Source: Arthrobacter sp. APC 3897 (GTDB lineage: Bacteria > Actinomycetota > Actinomycetes > Actinomycetales > Micrococcaceae). Taken from it: a stretch of 64,000 nucleotides of DNA. The stretch covers positions 25,216 to 89,215 of the forward strand of contig NZ_JASDDG010000015.1 in the NCBI RefSeq assembly GCF_030407495.1, read 5' to 3'. Under the pieces are notes generated by a model, which was not told where the DNA came from, did not search any database, and saw nothing but the letters and a program-made list of their open reading frames with translations. Each line of letters begins with the position of its first letter. The stretch's first letter is position 1. Positions 49,558 to 59,028 of the stretch are shown one piece after another. The translations under genes were made by a program, and so were the position numbers.

Positions 49558-49608
49558 TAAAGGAAGGGTTCCTTTCCCGGAAGTGCCGGGGAAGGAACCC
49601 TTCCTTTA
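49558..49608. terminator. Long bidirectional terminator between pyrD and the DUF3043 gene
   Basis: A 23-bp stem (49558-49580 with 49586-49608, one G-U) with a five-base loop, ending TTTA on the plus strand and with A/T at the other base. One of the longest stems in the window; separates the convergent genes. Confidence 0.9.
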
Positions 49609-49643
49609 TGCGGTCCTGATGCCGCTAAACCGCCGGGCGGAGC

Positions 49644-50243
49644 TTAGACGGGCTTTTCACCGCGCTTGACCTGCGGCTTCGGGAGGCGGAAGCGGCGCAG
49701 CTGCAGGGCTCGCGAGACGCCGTACCAGACGTCACCGGAATTGGGGCTGCCGAACTTCTCGGTGAGGCGGCGGCGGATGATGGCCCGCAGGATGAAGCTG
49801 TCGAGGATGACGGCCAGGATCAGAACCCAGAAGGCCAGCATGACAATGCTCTGCACCGTCAGGTTCTGGATGAAGCTGACCACCACAAAGACGAGGGCGG
49901 CAATCATGACAAACTCACCCAGGTTCCAGCGGGAGTCCACTACGTCGCGGATGAACCGGCGCTGGGGGCCCTTGTCGCGCAGCGGAAGGTAACGCTCGTC
50001 GCCGGTGTCGAGGGCGGCGCGGGTCTTCAGCCGCTCTTCACGCATGGCTTCACGGCTGGCATTTCTCGCCGCCTTGCGGTCTGTGGGGACCAGCGGGCGC
50101 TGGCGCGCTGCAACCTGGTCCCGGCGCTTGGGGGTGGGAACTCCCTTCCCCGCGGCCGTGCGGGCTGAGCTGGTCTGGGCTGCCGCAGCAGCCTGATCCA
50201 CAGTTTCCTGCGCGGTGGGCGCTTCATTCTTTCGTCCGAACAC
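49644..50243 (-). CDS. DUF3043 membrane protein
   Basis: A 199-residue actinobacterial conserved protein. A charged, Lys/Arg-rich cytoplasmic region (about 1-90; KRRDQVAARQRPLVPTDRKA) precedes two membrane helices (about 110-128 and 131-152). Then comes FGSPNSGDVWYGVSRALQLRRFRLPKP, a conserved basic tail. Function unknown. It stands alone, convergent with pyrD and divergent from the dipeptidase gene. Confidence 0.8.
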   Translation of the reverse strand: MFGRKNEAPTAQETVDQAAAAAQTSSARTAAGKGVPTPKRRDQVAARQRPLVPTDRKAARNASREAMREERLKTRAALDTGDERYLPLRDKGPQRRFIRDVVDSRWNLGEFVMIAALVFVVVSFIQNLTVQSIVMLAFWVLILAVILDSFILRAIIRRRLTEKFGSPNSGDVWYGVSRALQLRRFRLPKPQVKRGEKPV

Positions 50244-50341
50244 CCCTCTAGGATACCTTGACGCCGGCCCCCGGCGGCCGTGTACGGGAAGGGGTAACTG
50301 TCCCCGTACTGCCCCGGCGGGGGCACATGTAGTGTTTTGTT

Positions 50342-51751
50342 ATGACTTTGATACCAGAAACCCCTTCGCCGTCAGTGGATGTGGACGCGCTGCGCGCCGC
50401 CGTGGACGCTGATTTCGTCCGTACCGTTGAGCAGCTCAAGTCCCTCGTCTCGATCCCCGGCATCGCGTGGGACTCGTTTGACCCGGAACGGCTGAATGAA
50501 AGCGCCGAAGCCGTGGCCGCGCTCATTCGCGGTGCAGGGCTCACCGACGTGCAGATCCTGCGGGTGGACAACAACGGCAAGCCCGGCGGCCCCGCCGTCG
50601 TCGCCCGCCGTCCGGCCAGGGACGGCAAGCCTACGGTTCTGCTGTATGCCCACCACGACGTCCAGCCGCCGGGGGACCTGTCCCTCTGGGAAACCGAACC
50701 GTTTGTTGCCACCGAGCGCAACGGCCGTCTTTACGGGCGCGGGGCCGCCGATGACAAAGCCGGCATCATGGCTCACGTTGGGGCCCTCCGCGCTCTGGAC
50801 TCGGTGCTGGGGGAGGACTCCGGCGTCGGCATCACGCTCTTTATCGAGGGCGAGGAAGAAGCCGGTTCACCCACCTTCCGCGACTTCCTCGAAACCTACC
50901 GCGATCTGCTCGAAGCGGACGTCATTGTGGTGGCGGACTCCGGCAACTGGAAAGTGGGCGTCCCGGCACTGACCACCAGCCTGCGCGGGCTGGTGGACGG
51001 CACCGTGGAAGTCCAGGTTCTGGACCACGCAGTGCACTCCGGCATGTTCGGCGGGCCGGTGCTGGATGCACCTACGCTGCTGGCACGCCTGATCTCCACT
51101 TTCCACGACGACGCCGGCGATGTCGCCATCGAGGGTCTTGCGTCCTCCGACACCGCGGCCGTGGAGTATGCCGAAGCAGACTTCCGCGAAGATTCCTCAG
51201 TGCTCGACGGCGTGCAGCTGGCCGGTACCGGGTCCATTGCGTCCCGGCTGTGGACCAAGCCGGCACTGTCCATCATCGGCATCGACGTTCCCTCTGTGGA
51301 CATGTCCTCCAACACCATCCAGCCCAAGGCCCGGGCCAAGTTCAGTCTCCGCCTCGCACCGGGGCAGAACCCGGAGGAGGCCATGGCAGCTGTCGGCCGC
51401 CACGTCCAGGCACACGCGCCGTTCGGAGCAAAGGTCACCTTCACCCCGGGGGAGCAGGGGCAGGCCTTTGCCACGGATACCTCTGCTCCGGCTGCACGCA
51501 CCGCCCTCTGGGCACTGCGCGAAGCCTGGGACGGCGTCGAGCCCGTGGAATCGGGCATGGGCGGTTCCATTCCCTTCATTGCCGACCTGACGGAGCTGTT
51601 CCCGTCTGCCCAGATCCTGATTACCGGCGTCGAGGATCCGGATTCGCGTGCCCACAGCGCCAACGAGTCACTGGACCTGGGTGATTTCCGTAACGCCGTG
51701 CTTGCTGAAGCCCTGCTGCTGGCCAGCCTCGGCCAGGCACCGCAGTCCTAG
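50342..51751 (+). CDS. M20 family dipeptidase
   Basis: A 469-residue zinc metallopeptidase of the ArgE/DapE/CPG2 family, most like PepV/carnosinase-type dipeptidases. Metal and catalytic residues: LLYAHHDVQPPGD (about 100-112), GRGAADDKAGIMAH (about 137-150), FIEGEEEAGSPT (about 167-178, with the catalytic Glu-Glu), and the late His in SRAHSANESLDLGD (about 437-450). The bacterial exopeptidase dimerisation domain sits between. Cytoplasmic peptide turnover is the likely role. A strong terminator follows. Confidence 0.93.
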   Translation: MTLIPETPSPSVDVDALRAAVDADFVRTVEQLKSLVSIPGIAWDSFDPERLNESAEAVAALIRGAGLTDVQILRVDNNGKPGGPAVVARRPARDGKPTVLLYAHHDVQPPGDLSLWETEPFVATERNGRLYGRGAADDKAGIMAHVGALRALDSVLGEDSGVGITLFIEGEEEAGSPTFRDFLETYRDLLEADVIVVADSGNWKVGVPALTTSLRGLVDGTVEVQVLDHAVHSGMFGGPVLDAPTLLARLISTFHDDAGDVAIEGLASSDTAAVEYAEADFREDSSVLDGVQLAGTGSIASRLWTKPALSIIGIDVPSVDMSSNTIQPKARAKFSLRLAPGQNPEEAMAAVGRHVQAHAPFGAKVTFTPGEQGQAFATDTSAPAARTALWALREAWDGVEPVESGMGGSIPFIADLTELFPSAQILITGVEDPDSRAHSANESLDLGDFRNAVLAEALLLASLGQAPQS

Positions 51752-51774
51752 GTCTGCATTTTCGACAACACCAC

Positions 51775-51812
51775 CGCGTCCGGGCATGGAAATCTTTTCC
51801 TGCCCGGATGCG
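51775..51812 (+). terminator. Terminator after the dipeptidase gene
   Basis: CGCGTCCGGGCA (51775-51786) pairs with 51801-51812 (one G-U), and the loop can pair further as GGAAA/TTTCC. It stands between the dipeptidase and erpA. Confidence 0.8.
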
Positions 51813-51921
51813 TTGCGTCTGGGTGTAAGCACCGACGTACCATGGAGAAGGACCTGGCCCGGAGCCTTCGGGGGAGCAACTGCCCTCCCGTGCACGGTCC
51901 ACGTGAGGAAAGAGAGAAGCA

Positions 51922-52317
51922 ATGAGCACTTCCACCAGCGAAACCGGCACCGGAGTGGATACGGCAACCGCTCCTGAATCAGAGCTGCCCACCCACGAAG
52001 TTGCACTCTCCGATGTTGCTGCGGGAAAGGTCCGCAGCCTCCTGGAGCAGGAAGGCCGGACCGACCTGCGGCTTCGCGTGGCCGTTCAGCCCGGCGGCTG
52101 TTCCGGCCTGATTTACCAGCTCTACTTCGACGAGCGCGTCCTGGACGGCGACGCCGTCCGCGACTTCGACGGGGTTGAGGTCATCGTGGACAAGATGAGC
52201 GTGCCGTACCTGTCCGGCGCCTCCATCGACTTCGAAGACACCATTTCCAAGCAGGGGTTCACCATCGACAACCCCAACGCAGGCGGCTCGTGTGCCTGCG
52301 GAGACTCGTTCCACTAA
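51922..52317 (+). CDS. erpA: Iron-sulfur cluster insertion protein ErpA (HesB/IscA family)
   Basis: A 131-residue A-type Fe-S carrier. The three conserved cysteines are Cys60 (QPGGCSGLIYQLYFD), Cys124 and Cys126 (GGSCACGDSFH). A Ser/Thr-rich tail of 25 residues precedes the fold. The ATG has GAGGAAAGAGAG upstream. Placed directly before the cytochrome oxidase and bc1 genes, whose Rieske subunit needs a [2Fe-2S] cluster; the same position is common in Actinobacteria. Confidence 0.93.
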   Translation: MSTSTSETGTGVDTATAPESELPTHEVALSDVAAGKVRSLLEQEGRTDLRLRVAVQPGGCSGLIYQLYFDERVLDGDAVRDFDGVEVIVDKMSVPYLSGASIDFEDTISKQGFTIDNPNAGGSCACGDSFH

Positions 52318-52329
52318 GCTGCGTCCCGT

Positions 52330-52352
52330 GGCCCCGTTTCACTGACGGGGCC
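52330..52352 (+). terminator. Hairpin after erpA
   Basis: GGCCCCGT (52330-52337) pairs with ACGGGGCC (52345-52352) around a seven-base loop. No T-run directly after. Confidence 0.6.
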
Positions 52353-52527
52353 GTGCGGCCGTTGGCCGTAACACACGGTATTTTGCCAAGGACGCGGTGC
52401 GGTCTGTCACTGGATGGCCACGCGTGCGGGTAAGCTCTACACGTAGTAGTAAAACTGATCGTGCGCAGCTGGGGGATTCGTCTGTCTGCTGTGCCGCACT
52501 TGCACGTAACAAGAGGAAGGGCCGTCT

Positions 52528-53382
52528 GTGAGTTCGCAGGACCGAACCAGCAGCCGACGCGCCAGGATCTTTAAGATCTCAGCCGTAACGTCGGCCGGCG
52601 CGTTGTTTTTATCGGGTTGTTCAGCAGAAGCCCAACGGGGATGGTTGCCCACGGAGCGCGACACTACCAACCACACCGGCCGCATCATGGACCTTTGGGT
52701 CAATTCATGGATCGCGGCACTGGCGGTTGGCGTGCTTACCTGGGCACTGATTCTGTGGTGCATCATTGCCTACCGGCGCAGGAAGAATGAAACCGGCTAC
52801 CCCCGGCAGCTGAGCTACAACCTCCCCTTGGAGATCTTCTACACGGCCATCCCGCTGTTCATGGTCCTGGTGCTGTTCTACTTCACCGACCAGGACATCC
52901 GCGCCATCAGTGAGCGCGTTGATGACCCCGACGTCGTTGTGGACGTCCGCGGCAAGCAGTGGTCCTGGGACTTCAACTACGTCAATGAGGACAAGTATGA
53001 CCTCAACGTCCAGGTGAACCTGGACGGCCAGGAGAAGTCGGAAGCAGAGATGCCGACTCTCTACCTGCCGGTCAACCAGACGGTTGAGCTTCAGCTCAAC
53101 TCCCGCGACGTGCAGCACTCCTTCTGGGTTCCCGCCTTCCTGCAGAAGATGGACCTCTACCCGGGGCGCACGAACTACATCAACCTCACTCCCGGCGTCG
53201 AAGGCACCTACGAGGGCAAGTGCGCAGAACTCTGCGGCGAGTACCACTCGGAAATGCTCTTCAACGTCAAGGTGGTCTCGGAAGCCGAATATGACCAGTA
53301 CCTGGCTACCCTGCCGGACGGTCAGGTCGGCTCCGAATACGACCGCGTGTACAACTCAGAATCAAGCGAAGTAAGGAGGTAG
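52528..53382 (+). CDS. ctaC: Cytochrome c oxidase subunit II
   Basis: A 284-residue aa3-oxidase subunit carrying the CuA centre that takes electrons from the bc1 complex. The N-terminus is lipoprotein-like: basic start, then SAGALFLSGC with the lipobox Cys at 31, as usual in actinobacterial CtaC. Two membrane helices lie about 56-76 and 97-117. CuA ligands: His in NSRDVQHSFWVPAF, then CAELCGEYHSEM (about 232-243: Cys, Cys, His, Met). GTG start with AAGAGGAAGGG upstream. Operon with ctaD and ctaF. Confidence 0.95.
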   Translation: MSSQDRTSSRRARIFKISAVTSAGALFLSGCSAEAQRGWLPTERDTTNHTGRIMDLWVNSWIAALAVGVLTWALILWCIIAYRRRKNETGYPRQLSYNLPLEIFYTAIPLFMVLVLFYFTDQDIRAISERVDDPDVVVDVRGKQWSWDFNYVNEDKYDLNVQVNLDGQEKSEAEMPTLYLPVNQTVELQLNSRDVQHSFWVPAFLQKMDLYPGRTNYINLTPGVEGTYEGKCAELCGEYHSEMLFNVKVVSEAEYDQYLATLPDGQVGSEYDRVYNSESSEVRR

Positions 53383-53391
53383 GAGGAAGCT

Positions 53392-55113
53392 GTGACTACT
53401 CTCGAATACACTTCGGAAGAAACTCAGGTTGCACCGCGCGTCGTCCCCGTCTCCAAGGGGCGCATCATTGTCAGCTGGATCACTTCCACTGACCACAAGA
53501 CGATCGGGTACATGTACCTGATCGCATCATTCATTTTCTTCTGTCTCGCAGGTGTGATGGCCCTGGTCATCCGCGCCGAGCTGTTTGAGCCCGGCATGCA
53601 GATTGTGCAGACCAAGGAACAGTACAACCAGCTGTTCACCATGCACGGCACGGTCATGCTGCTGATGTTCGCAACTCCGCTGTTCTCCGGCTTCGCCAAC
53701 GTCATGATGCCGCTGCAGATCGGTGCTCCCGACGTTGCGTTCCCCCGCCTGAATGCCCTGGCATTCTGGTTCTTCCTCTTCGGCTCCACCATTGCCGTTG
53801 CCGGCTTCATTACCCCGCAGGGTGCCGCCTCCTTCGGTTGGTTTGCCTATGCGCCGCTGTCCAACACCACGTTCTCGCCGGGGGTTGGCGGGGATCTATG
53901 GGTGTTCGGCCTGGCGCTGTCAGGTTTCGGAACCATCCTGGGTGCGGTCAACTTCATCACCACCATCATCTGCATGCGTGCCCCGGGCATGACCATGTGG
54001 CGGATGCCGATCTTCACGTGGAACACGCTGGTTACCGCCATCCTGGTCCTCATGGCGTTCCCGCCGCTGGCCGCGGCGCTGTTTGCACTGGGTGCGGACC
54101 GGCGCTTCGGAGCACACATCTTTGACCCCGAGCGCGGCGGTGCCATTCTGTGGCAGCACCTGTTCTGGTTCTTCGGCCACCCCGAGGTGTACATCATCGC
54201 GCTGCCGTTCTTCGGCATCGTCTCCGAGATTTTCCCGGTCTTCAGCCGCAAGCCGATCTTCGGTTACAAGGGTCTTGTGTACGCAACGATTGCCATTGCT
54301 GCCCTGTCCGTGACCGTGTGGGCCCACCACATGTACGTCACCGGTGCAGTCATGCTGCCGTTCTTCGCCTTCATGACCATGTTGATTGCGGTGCCAACGG
54401 GCGTGAAGTTCTTCAACTGGATCGGCACGATGTGGCGGGGGTCCATTACGTTTGAGACGCCCATGCTCTGGAGCATCGGCTTCCTCATCACGTTCCTCTT
54501 CGGCGGCCTGACCGGCATCATCCTGTCCTCGCCCCCGCTGGACTTCCACGTGTCCGATACGTACTTCGTGGTTGCCCACTTCCACTACGTGATCTTCGGA
54601 ACCGTTGTGTTCGCCATGTTCGCCGGCTTCTACTTCTGGTGGCCCAAGTGGACCGGCAAGATGCTCAACGAGCGTCTGGGTAAGATCCACTTCTGGATGC
54701 TGTTCGTTGGCTTCCACGCCACCTTCCTGATCCAGCACTGGCTGGGTGTTATCGGCATGCCGCGCCGCTACGCCGACTACCTGGTGGAGGATAACTTCAC
54801 CCTGATGAACCAGTTCTCCACCTACGGTTCCTTCCTGCTGGGTGCGTCCATGATTCCGTTCTTCTGGAACGTGTACATCACCTGGCGCCACGGCAAGAAG
54901 GTTGAAGTTGATGACCCCTGGGGCTTCGGCGGATCGCTCGAGTGGGCCACGTCCTGCCCGCCGCCGCGCCACAACTTCACGTCGCTGCCGCGCATCCGTT
55001 CGGAGCGCCCGGCACTGGACCTGCACCATCCTGAACTCCAGCAGACCGTGACCGATGATTCGGCCGCCGGTAAGGTTCTGGGCGCTGCTGATCGTAAGGA
55101 GAAGGCCAAGTGA
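53392..55113 (+). CDS. ctaD: Cytochrome c oxidase subunit I
   Basis: A 573-residue, twelve-helix core subunit with heme a and the a3-CuB centre where oxygen is reduced. Key sites: His85 in [11 protein letters not shown] (heme a ligand), HPEVY (about 263-267, CuB His and the cross-linked Tyr), HHMYVTG (about 312-318, CuB His pair), and [11 protein letters not shown] (about 391-401, heme a3 and a ligands). GTG start nine bases after the ctaC stop; AAGGAGG lies inside the ctaC end. Overlaps ctaF by four bases. Confidence 0.97.
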   Translation: MTTLEYTSEETQVAPRVVPVSKGRIIVSWITSTDHKTIGYMYLIASFIFFCLAGVMALVIRAELFEPGMQIVQTKEQYNQLFTMHGTVMLLMFATPLFSGFANVMMPLQIGAPDVAFPRLNALAFWFFLFGSTIAVAGFITPQGAASFGWFAYAPLSNTTFSPGVGGDLWVFGLALSGFGTILGAVNFITTIICMRAPGMTMWRMPIFTWNTLVTAILVLMAFPPLAAALFALGADRRFGAHIFDPERGGAILWQHLFWFFGHPEVYIIALPFFGIVSEIFPVFSRKPIFGYKGLVYATIAIAALSVTVWAHHMYVTGAVMLPFFAFMTMLIAVPTGVKFFNWIGTMWRGSITFETPMLWSIGFLITFLFGGLTGIILSSPPLDFHVSDTYFVVAHFHYVIFGTVVFAMFAGFYFWWPKWTGKMLNERLGKIHFWMLFVGFHATFLIQHWLGVIGMPRRYADYLVEDNFTLMNQFSTYGSFLLGASMIPFFWNVYITWRHGKKVEVDDPWGFGGSLEWATSCPPPRHNFTSLPRIRSERPALDLHHPELQQTVTDDSAAGKVLGAADRKEKAK

Positions 55114-55511
55114 AGGTAGAGACAAAGCTCTTCGCCTATATGGCACCGTTCTTCCTCGTGGTGGGCGTTGTCTACGGCTACCTGGTTGAGTGGATGGAAC
55201 CGGTGGGCTACCTGGCCCTGTTCCTGACCGCCGGCATGTCCGCCATGATCGCCTTCTACATTGGCTTCACCGGCAAGCGCGTAGGTCCCCGCCCCGAGGA
55301 CCGGCTCGACGCCGAGATCCACGAGGGTTCCGGCGAACAGGGCTTCTTCAGCCCCTGGAGCTGGTGGCCTCTGCTGCTCGGCCTTTCCGCCGCAGGCGGT
55401 TTCCTGGGCATGGCTGTTGGCTGGTGGGTCCTCTTCATCAGTGCAGGCCTGGCGCTTATTGCGCTGGTTGGATGGGTGTACGAGTACAGCCGCGGTGCCC
55501 ACGCCCACTAG
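55110..55511 (+). CDS. ctaF: Cytochrome c oxidase subunit IV (actinobacterial CtaF)
   Basis: A 133-residue, four-helix actinobacteria-specific oxidase subunit. It starts [23 protein letters not shown], has [40 protein letters not shown] in the middle (the acidic loop and Trp-rich entry to helix 3), and ends with a basic/His tail. GTG start overlapping the ctaD stop. It is part of the obligate bc1-aa3 supercomplex together with the qcr genes downstream. Confidence 0.93.
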   Translation: MKVETKLFAYMAPFFLVVGVVYGYLVEWMEPVGYLALFLTAGMSAMIAFYIGFTGKRVGPRPEDRLDAEIHEGSGEQGFFSPWSWWPLLLGLSAAGGFLGMAVGWWVLFISAGLALIALVGWVYEYSRGAHAH

Positions 55512-55577
55512 GGCTTTGCACCACACCACAACTGCATAGAAGTACAGCAAGACAGAAGTAAAGCAGGAGAAGTACAC

Positions 55578-55609
55578 CAAAGGGTCCGCAGGCAACTGCG
55601 GGCCCTTTG
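55578..55609 (+). terminator. Terminator after ctaF
   Basis: CAAAGGGTCCGCA (55578-55590) pairs with 55597-55609 (one G-U), loop GGCAAC. It closes the ctaC-ctaD-ctaF operon before the GntR gene. Confidence 0.8.
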
Positions 55610-55676
55610 CTGTATCCCGGTCCTGCCGCGTCCCGGTGCGAGGACACGGCGGTGCCGGGGATCCGGCTATTCTTGG

Positions 55677-56540
55677 ATGAGCAGCAGTACGAAAGGGAAG
55701 GGACCGCATGCGCAGCATTACCGACGCCGGGACCGGGCCGCGATGACGGAGCACGCCCTGCGCGGAATGCGGGAGACGATTGATGCCGGTACAGGCGTGG
55801 CCAAGCATCTGCAGCTGCAGAGCATCCTGCGGCGTTTTGTGGAAGAGCACGCGACGGCGGGTGCGGCGATTCCGTCGGAACGTTTGCTTGCGGACCACTT
55901 CGGCGTAGCCCGGATGACCGTCCGGCAGGCCATTGATGCCCTGGTGGCGGATGAGGTCCTGGAGCGGGTGGTGGGCCTGGGTACCTTCGTTGCCCGCCCC
56001 AAGCTGGATCTGCAGGTCAAGCTCACGTCCTACAGTGAAGAGATGGCCCGCCGGGGCATGGTCCCTGATGCACGTGTCCTGACCTTCGAGCAGGTGGGTG
56101 CATCCCATCTGGTGGCGCGTGAACTTAACATCGATCCCGGGCAGCCGGTTGTCCGCTTCCGCCGGCAGCTTCTTGCGGACGGCGAGCCCATGAGCGTTGA
56201 TGAGAACTTCATTCCGGCTGTCCATGTTCCGGGGATGCTTGACGAGGAGCCGCCCACCTCCCTCTACCGCGTGCTGAGCGAACGCTACGGCATGGTGATG
56301 GAGTGGGGGGAGGACACCATCGAGGCGACTGCCGCTTCGGCTTCCACTGCACGGCTGCTCAACGTGGAGCTGGGGGCGCCGCTGCTGAAGATTCAGCGGC
56401 ACGCCTACGTGTCCCGGACCATGGTGGACTATTCCGTCTCCTATTACCGGGCTGACCGCTACAAGCTCTGGGTGCCGCTCCAGCGCCCCGGAATGCGCAC
56501 GCCCCGCTCGTACCACCCGGGGCGCCACCAGGGCCCCTAA
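55677..56540 (+). CDS. GntR family regulator with UTRA effector domain
   Basis: A 287-residue HutC-type repressor. The winged HTH lies at about 50-105 (IPSERLLADHFGVARMTVRQAIDALVADEVLERVVGLGTFVA) and the UTRA ligand-binding domain at about 110-270 (LTSYSEEMARRGMVPDARVL; FRRQLLADGEPMSVDENFIP; VDYSVSYYRADRYKLWVPL). UTRA regulators commonly sense amino sugars or sugar phosphates. Its place between the two respiratory operons is not explained by sequence; no sugar operon is adjacent. The first 22 residues before the second Met (AAMTEHALRG) may be non-native. Confidence 0.88.
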   Translation: MSSSTKGKGPHAQHYRRRDRAAMTEHALRGMRETIDAGTGVAKHLQLQSILRRFVEEHATAGAAIPSERLLADHFGVARMTVRQAIDALVADEVLERVVGLGTFVARPKLDLQVKLTSYSEEMARRGMVPDARVLTFEQVGASHLVARELNIDPGQPVVRFRRQLLADGEPMSVDENFIPAVHVPGMLDEEPPTSLYRVLSERYGMVMEWGEDTIEATAASASTARLLNVELGAPLLKIQRHAYVSRTMVDYSVSYYRADRYKLWVPLQRPGMRTPRSYHPGRHQGP

Positions 56541-56646
56541 GGGCGTCTTCCCGGGATTCTGCTCCCGTTCCTGTGCTCCGCCGCCGGCCCCCGAAGGGAC
56601 GGGCGGGGCACTGCAATGACCAACACCAGCCAGAAAGGCTAGCGAC

Positions 56647-57207
56647 ATGAGTATCACCGTGATGTACCGGCGCGACAAGAAGGGGGTTCTGCACTTCCGC
56701 GAAGCAATGTATGACGAGGACTCCCGGGAGTACATGCTCAATCAGGGCAAGGTTGGATTCATGGGAACAGGTTCCGCCACCGCCGGTGTGGACGAAGCTG
56801 CAGCCGAAAAGAAGTTCGCTGCCTTTGCAGCCAAGTCAGCTGAACTGGGGTATGCGGAGATTCCCGCAGAAGAGCAGTTCTGGGTTGTTGCCCAGTACGC
56901 ACTGAAGTCCGCCGAGGGCACGGAACGTGACCGGTACCTGGAGTACAAGGCCCGGACCGCACTGGCCTCCTACTTTTCCTGGCGCGGTCTGGGCACGGTT
57001 AAGGAGAGCGAATTCGCTCCCGGGAAACTGAACATTTTCTGCCTCGTCCCTGACGTCCCGAAGGCGGTCAAGGGCATGCTGGTGGTGCTTCGGGACGCAA
57101 ACCTGGACTTCACCAAGCTGGGCATCGGGTCCGCCCCGGTTGCCGATGCGTCCGCCTGGAAGCGCAGGCACCCGCTGCCGGCAAAAACCCCGTTTACCCT
57201 GGACTGA
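56647..57207 (+). CDS. Unrecognised 186-residue conserved-looking protein
   Basis: I do not recognise this family. The protein starts MSITVMYRRDKKGVLHFREA, has an Ala/Lys-rich helical stretch (AAAEKKFAAFAAKSAELGYAEI, about 51-72), a segment EQFWVVAQYALKSAEGTERD, and ends DASAWKRRHPLPAKTPFTLD. No signal peptide, membrane helix or cofactor motif is seen, so a cytoplasmic soluble protein is likely. It has a usable AGAAAGG site and clear codon bias, so it is a real gene. It lies between GntR and the convergent qcrB, with a palindromic terminator after it. Confidence 0.72.
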   Translation: MSITVMYRRDKKGVLHFREAMYDEDSREYMLNQGKVGFMGTGSATAGVDEAAAEKKFAAFAAKSAELGYAEIPAEEQFWVVAQYALKSAEGTERDRYLEYKARTALASYFSWRGLGTVKESEFAPGKLNIFCLVPDVPKAVKGMLVVLRDANLDFTKLGIGSAPVADASAWKRRHPLPAKTPFTLD

Positions 57208-57249
57208 CAACAGGCACAGGTTGGCGGGGCAAGAACCGGATAACAAAAC

Positions 57250-57285
57250 AAAGGAGCCGGCCAGCATATGCTGGCCGGCTCCTTT
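57250..57285. terminator. Perfect 36-base palindromic terminator
   Basis: 18-bp perfect inverted repeat (AAAGGAGCCGGCCAGCAT with 57268-57285) with no spacer, between the convergent unknown gene and qcrB. A-rich bases before it provide a T-run for the minus strand, so it ends the qcr transcript well. Confidence 0.9.
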
Positions 57286-57339
57286 CGCCGTACTAGTTGA
57301 GCTGTACTGATAAGCCGAACCGGCTATCAGTACTGAGGG

Positions 57340-59025
57340 CTACCGATTCGTGATGGAATTCTGGTCTTCCTCTGCCGCTTCAACTTCAGCGGGGGACTCG
57401 TGATGGTGTGCATCCTCGAGCTCGCGCGGCGTAACCGGAGCAACCCGGTCTTCGAAGAAGAAGCGTGACAGACGGCCGCGCAGCTTCTCCTTGCCGGTGA
57501 TCTTCCCGCGGGCGTCCGGCTGGGCCGGGATGGCTTCGGGGGAGTCGAAGTCGACGAGCTTGTAGCGCTTGTACTCGTCCACCGGCTCATGAACCTCGAT
57601 GTACTCACCGTGGGGGAGACGGACAATGCGTCCGCTTTCTACACCGTGGAGAACGATCTCGCGGTCCTTGCGCTGCAGCGCCAGAGCGATGCGGCGTGCA
57701 ACGGCGAAGCCAATCAGCGGCCCGAAGATCACCAGGAAGCGCAGCCAGTACGTCACATCGTTCAGTGACACATGGAAGTGCGTAGCGATGAGGTCGGAGC
57801 TGGCGGCAGCCCACATGGTGCAGTAGAAGATGATGCCGGCAACGCCGACGCCGGTGCGGAACGGAGCGTTGCGCGGACGGTCCAGCAGGTTGTGGACGCG
57901 GGTGTCCTTGGTCAGCCAGGCTTCGATCCACGGCCATGCGAACAGCAGGGTGAAGACGATGCCGGCCGGGACCAGCGCCGGGAACAGAACGTTGAAGGAG
58001 AGGGTGTTGGTGCCCCACGGGAACGGAATGTTCCACTCCATCGGGATATTCGCGATCCAGCCCGGCATCAGGCGCAGCGCGCCGTCAACCCAGCCGATGT
58101 ACCAGTCAGGCTGGGTACCGGCGGAAACGGGGGAGGGATCGTAGGGACCGTAGTTCCAGATCGGGTTGACCGTGAACAGGCCGGCAATGATGGCGATGAT
58201 GCCGAAGACGATGAAGAAGAATCCACCGGCCTTGGCGGCGTACACCGGACCAACCGGGTAGCCCACCACGTTCATGTTCGTACGGCCGGGGCCGCGGAAC
58301 TGGGTGTGCTTGTGGATGACGACCATGAACAGGTGGATGGCGATCATCAGCAGGATCAGGGCGGGAACCAGCAGGATGTGCAGCATGTACAGGCGGCCGA
58401 TGATGTCGGTGCCCGGGAACTCGCCTCCGAAGAGGAAGAAGCTGATGTACGTACCAACCACCGGCACCGACTTGATAACGCCGTCGATGATGCGCAGGCC
58501 GTTGCCGGACAGCAGGTCATCGGGGAGGGAGTAGCCGGTGAAGCCTGCAGCCAGGGACAGGATCAGCAGGACGCCGCCCACCACCCAGTTCAGCTCGCGC
58601 GGCTTGCGGAAAGCGCCGGTGAAGAACACGCGGAGCATGTGCACCGAGACGGCAGCTACGAAGAGCAGTGCCGACCAGTGGTGCACCTGGCGCATGAAGA
58701 GACCGCCGCGGATGTCAAACGAGATATTCAGCGAAGACTCGTAGGCCACGGACATCTCGACGCCCTGCAGGGGAACATAGCTTCCGTTGTAGTGCGTTTC
58801 AGCCATGGACGGGTCAAAGAAGAAGGTCAGGAAGGTGCCCGACAGCAGCAGGATGACGAAGCAGTACAGCGCAACTTCACCAAACATGAAGGTCCAGTGG
58901 TCAGGGAAGACCTTGCGGCCGAATTCCTTGACCATGGCCGAACCGCTGACACGGGAGTCAACGAAGTTGGTGACGCGCCCAAGACGGGTCTTGGGCTCGT
59001 AAGGGGTAGCGGAGGGAACACTCAT
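57340..59025 (-). CDS. qcrB: Cytochrome bc1 complex cytochrome b subunit
   Basis: A 561-residue membrane subunit holding hemes bL and bH and the two quinol sites. The N-terminal region TNFVDSRVSGSAMVKEFGRK precedes helix A. Heme-ligand His residues appear in helices B and D (RQVHHWSALLFVAAVSVHML, about 111-130; ILLMIAIHLFMVVIHKHTQF, about 218-237). The Qo motif PDWY is seen (TQPDWYIGW). The C-terminal extension of 100+ residues is hydrophilic, typical of actinobacterial QcrB. It follows qcrA with a three-base gap. Confidence 0.96.
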   Translation of the reverse strand: MSVPSATPYEPKTRLGRVTNFVDSRVSGSAMVKEFGRKVFPDHWTFMFGEVALYCFVILLLSGTFLTFFFDPSMAETHYNGSYVPLQGVEMSVAYESSLNISFDIRGGLFMRQVHHWSALLFVAAVSVHMLRVFFTGAFRKPRELNWVVGGVLLILSLAAGFTGYSLPDDLLSGNGLRIIDGVIKSVPVVGTYISFFLFGGEFPGTDIIGRLYMLHILLVPALILLMIAIHLFMVVIHKHTQFRGPGRTNMNVVGYPVGPVYAAKAGGFFFIVFGIIAIIAGLFTVNPIWNYGPYDPSPVSAGTQPDWYIGWVDGALRLMPGWIANIPMEWNIPFPWGTNTLSFNVLFPALVPAGIVFTLLFAWPWIEAWLTKDTRVHNLLDRPRNAPFRTGVGVAGIIFYCTMWAAASSDLIATHFHVSLNDVTYWLRFLVIFGPLIGFAVARRIALALQRKDREIVLHGVESGRIVRLPHGEYIEVHEPVDEYKRYKLVDFDSPEAIPAQPDARGKITGKEKLRGRLSRFFFEDRVAPVTPRELEDAHHHESPAEVEAAEEDQNSITNR

Positions 59026-59028
59026 GGT

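Noticed and set aside
54822..56741. A 639-residue minus-strand frame across ctaD end, ctaF and the GntR gene
   Set aside because: It crosses the ctaF terminator and lies antisense to three recognisable genes.
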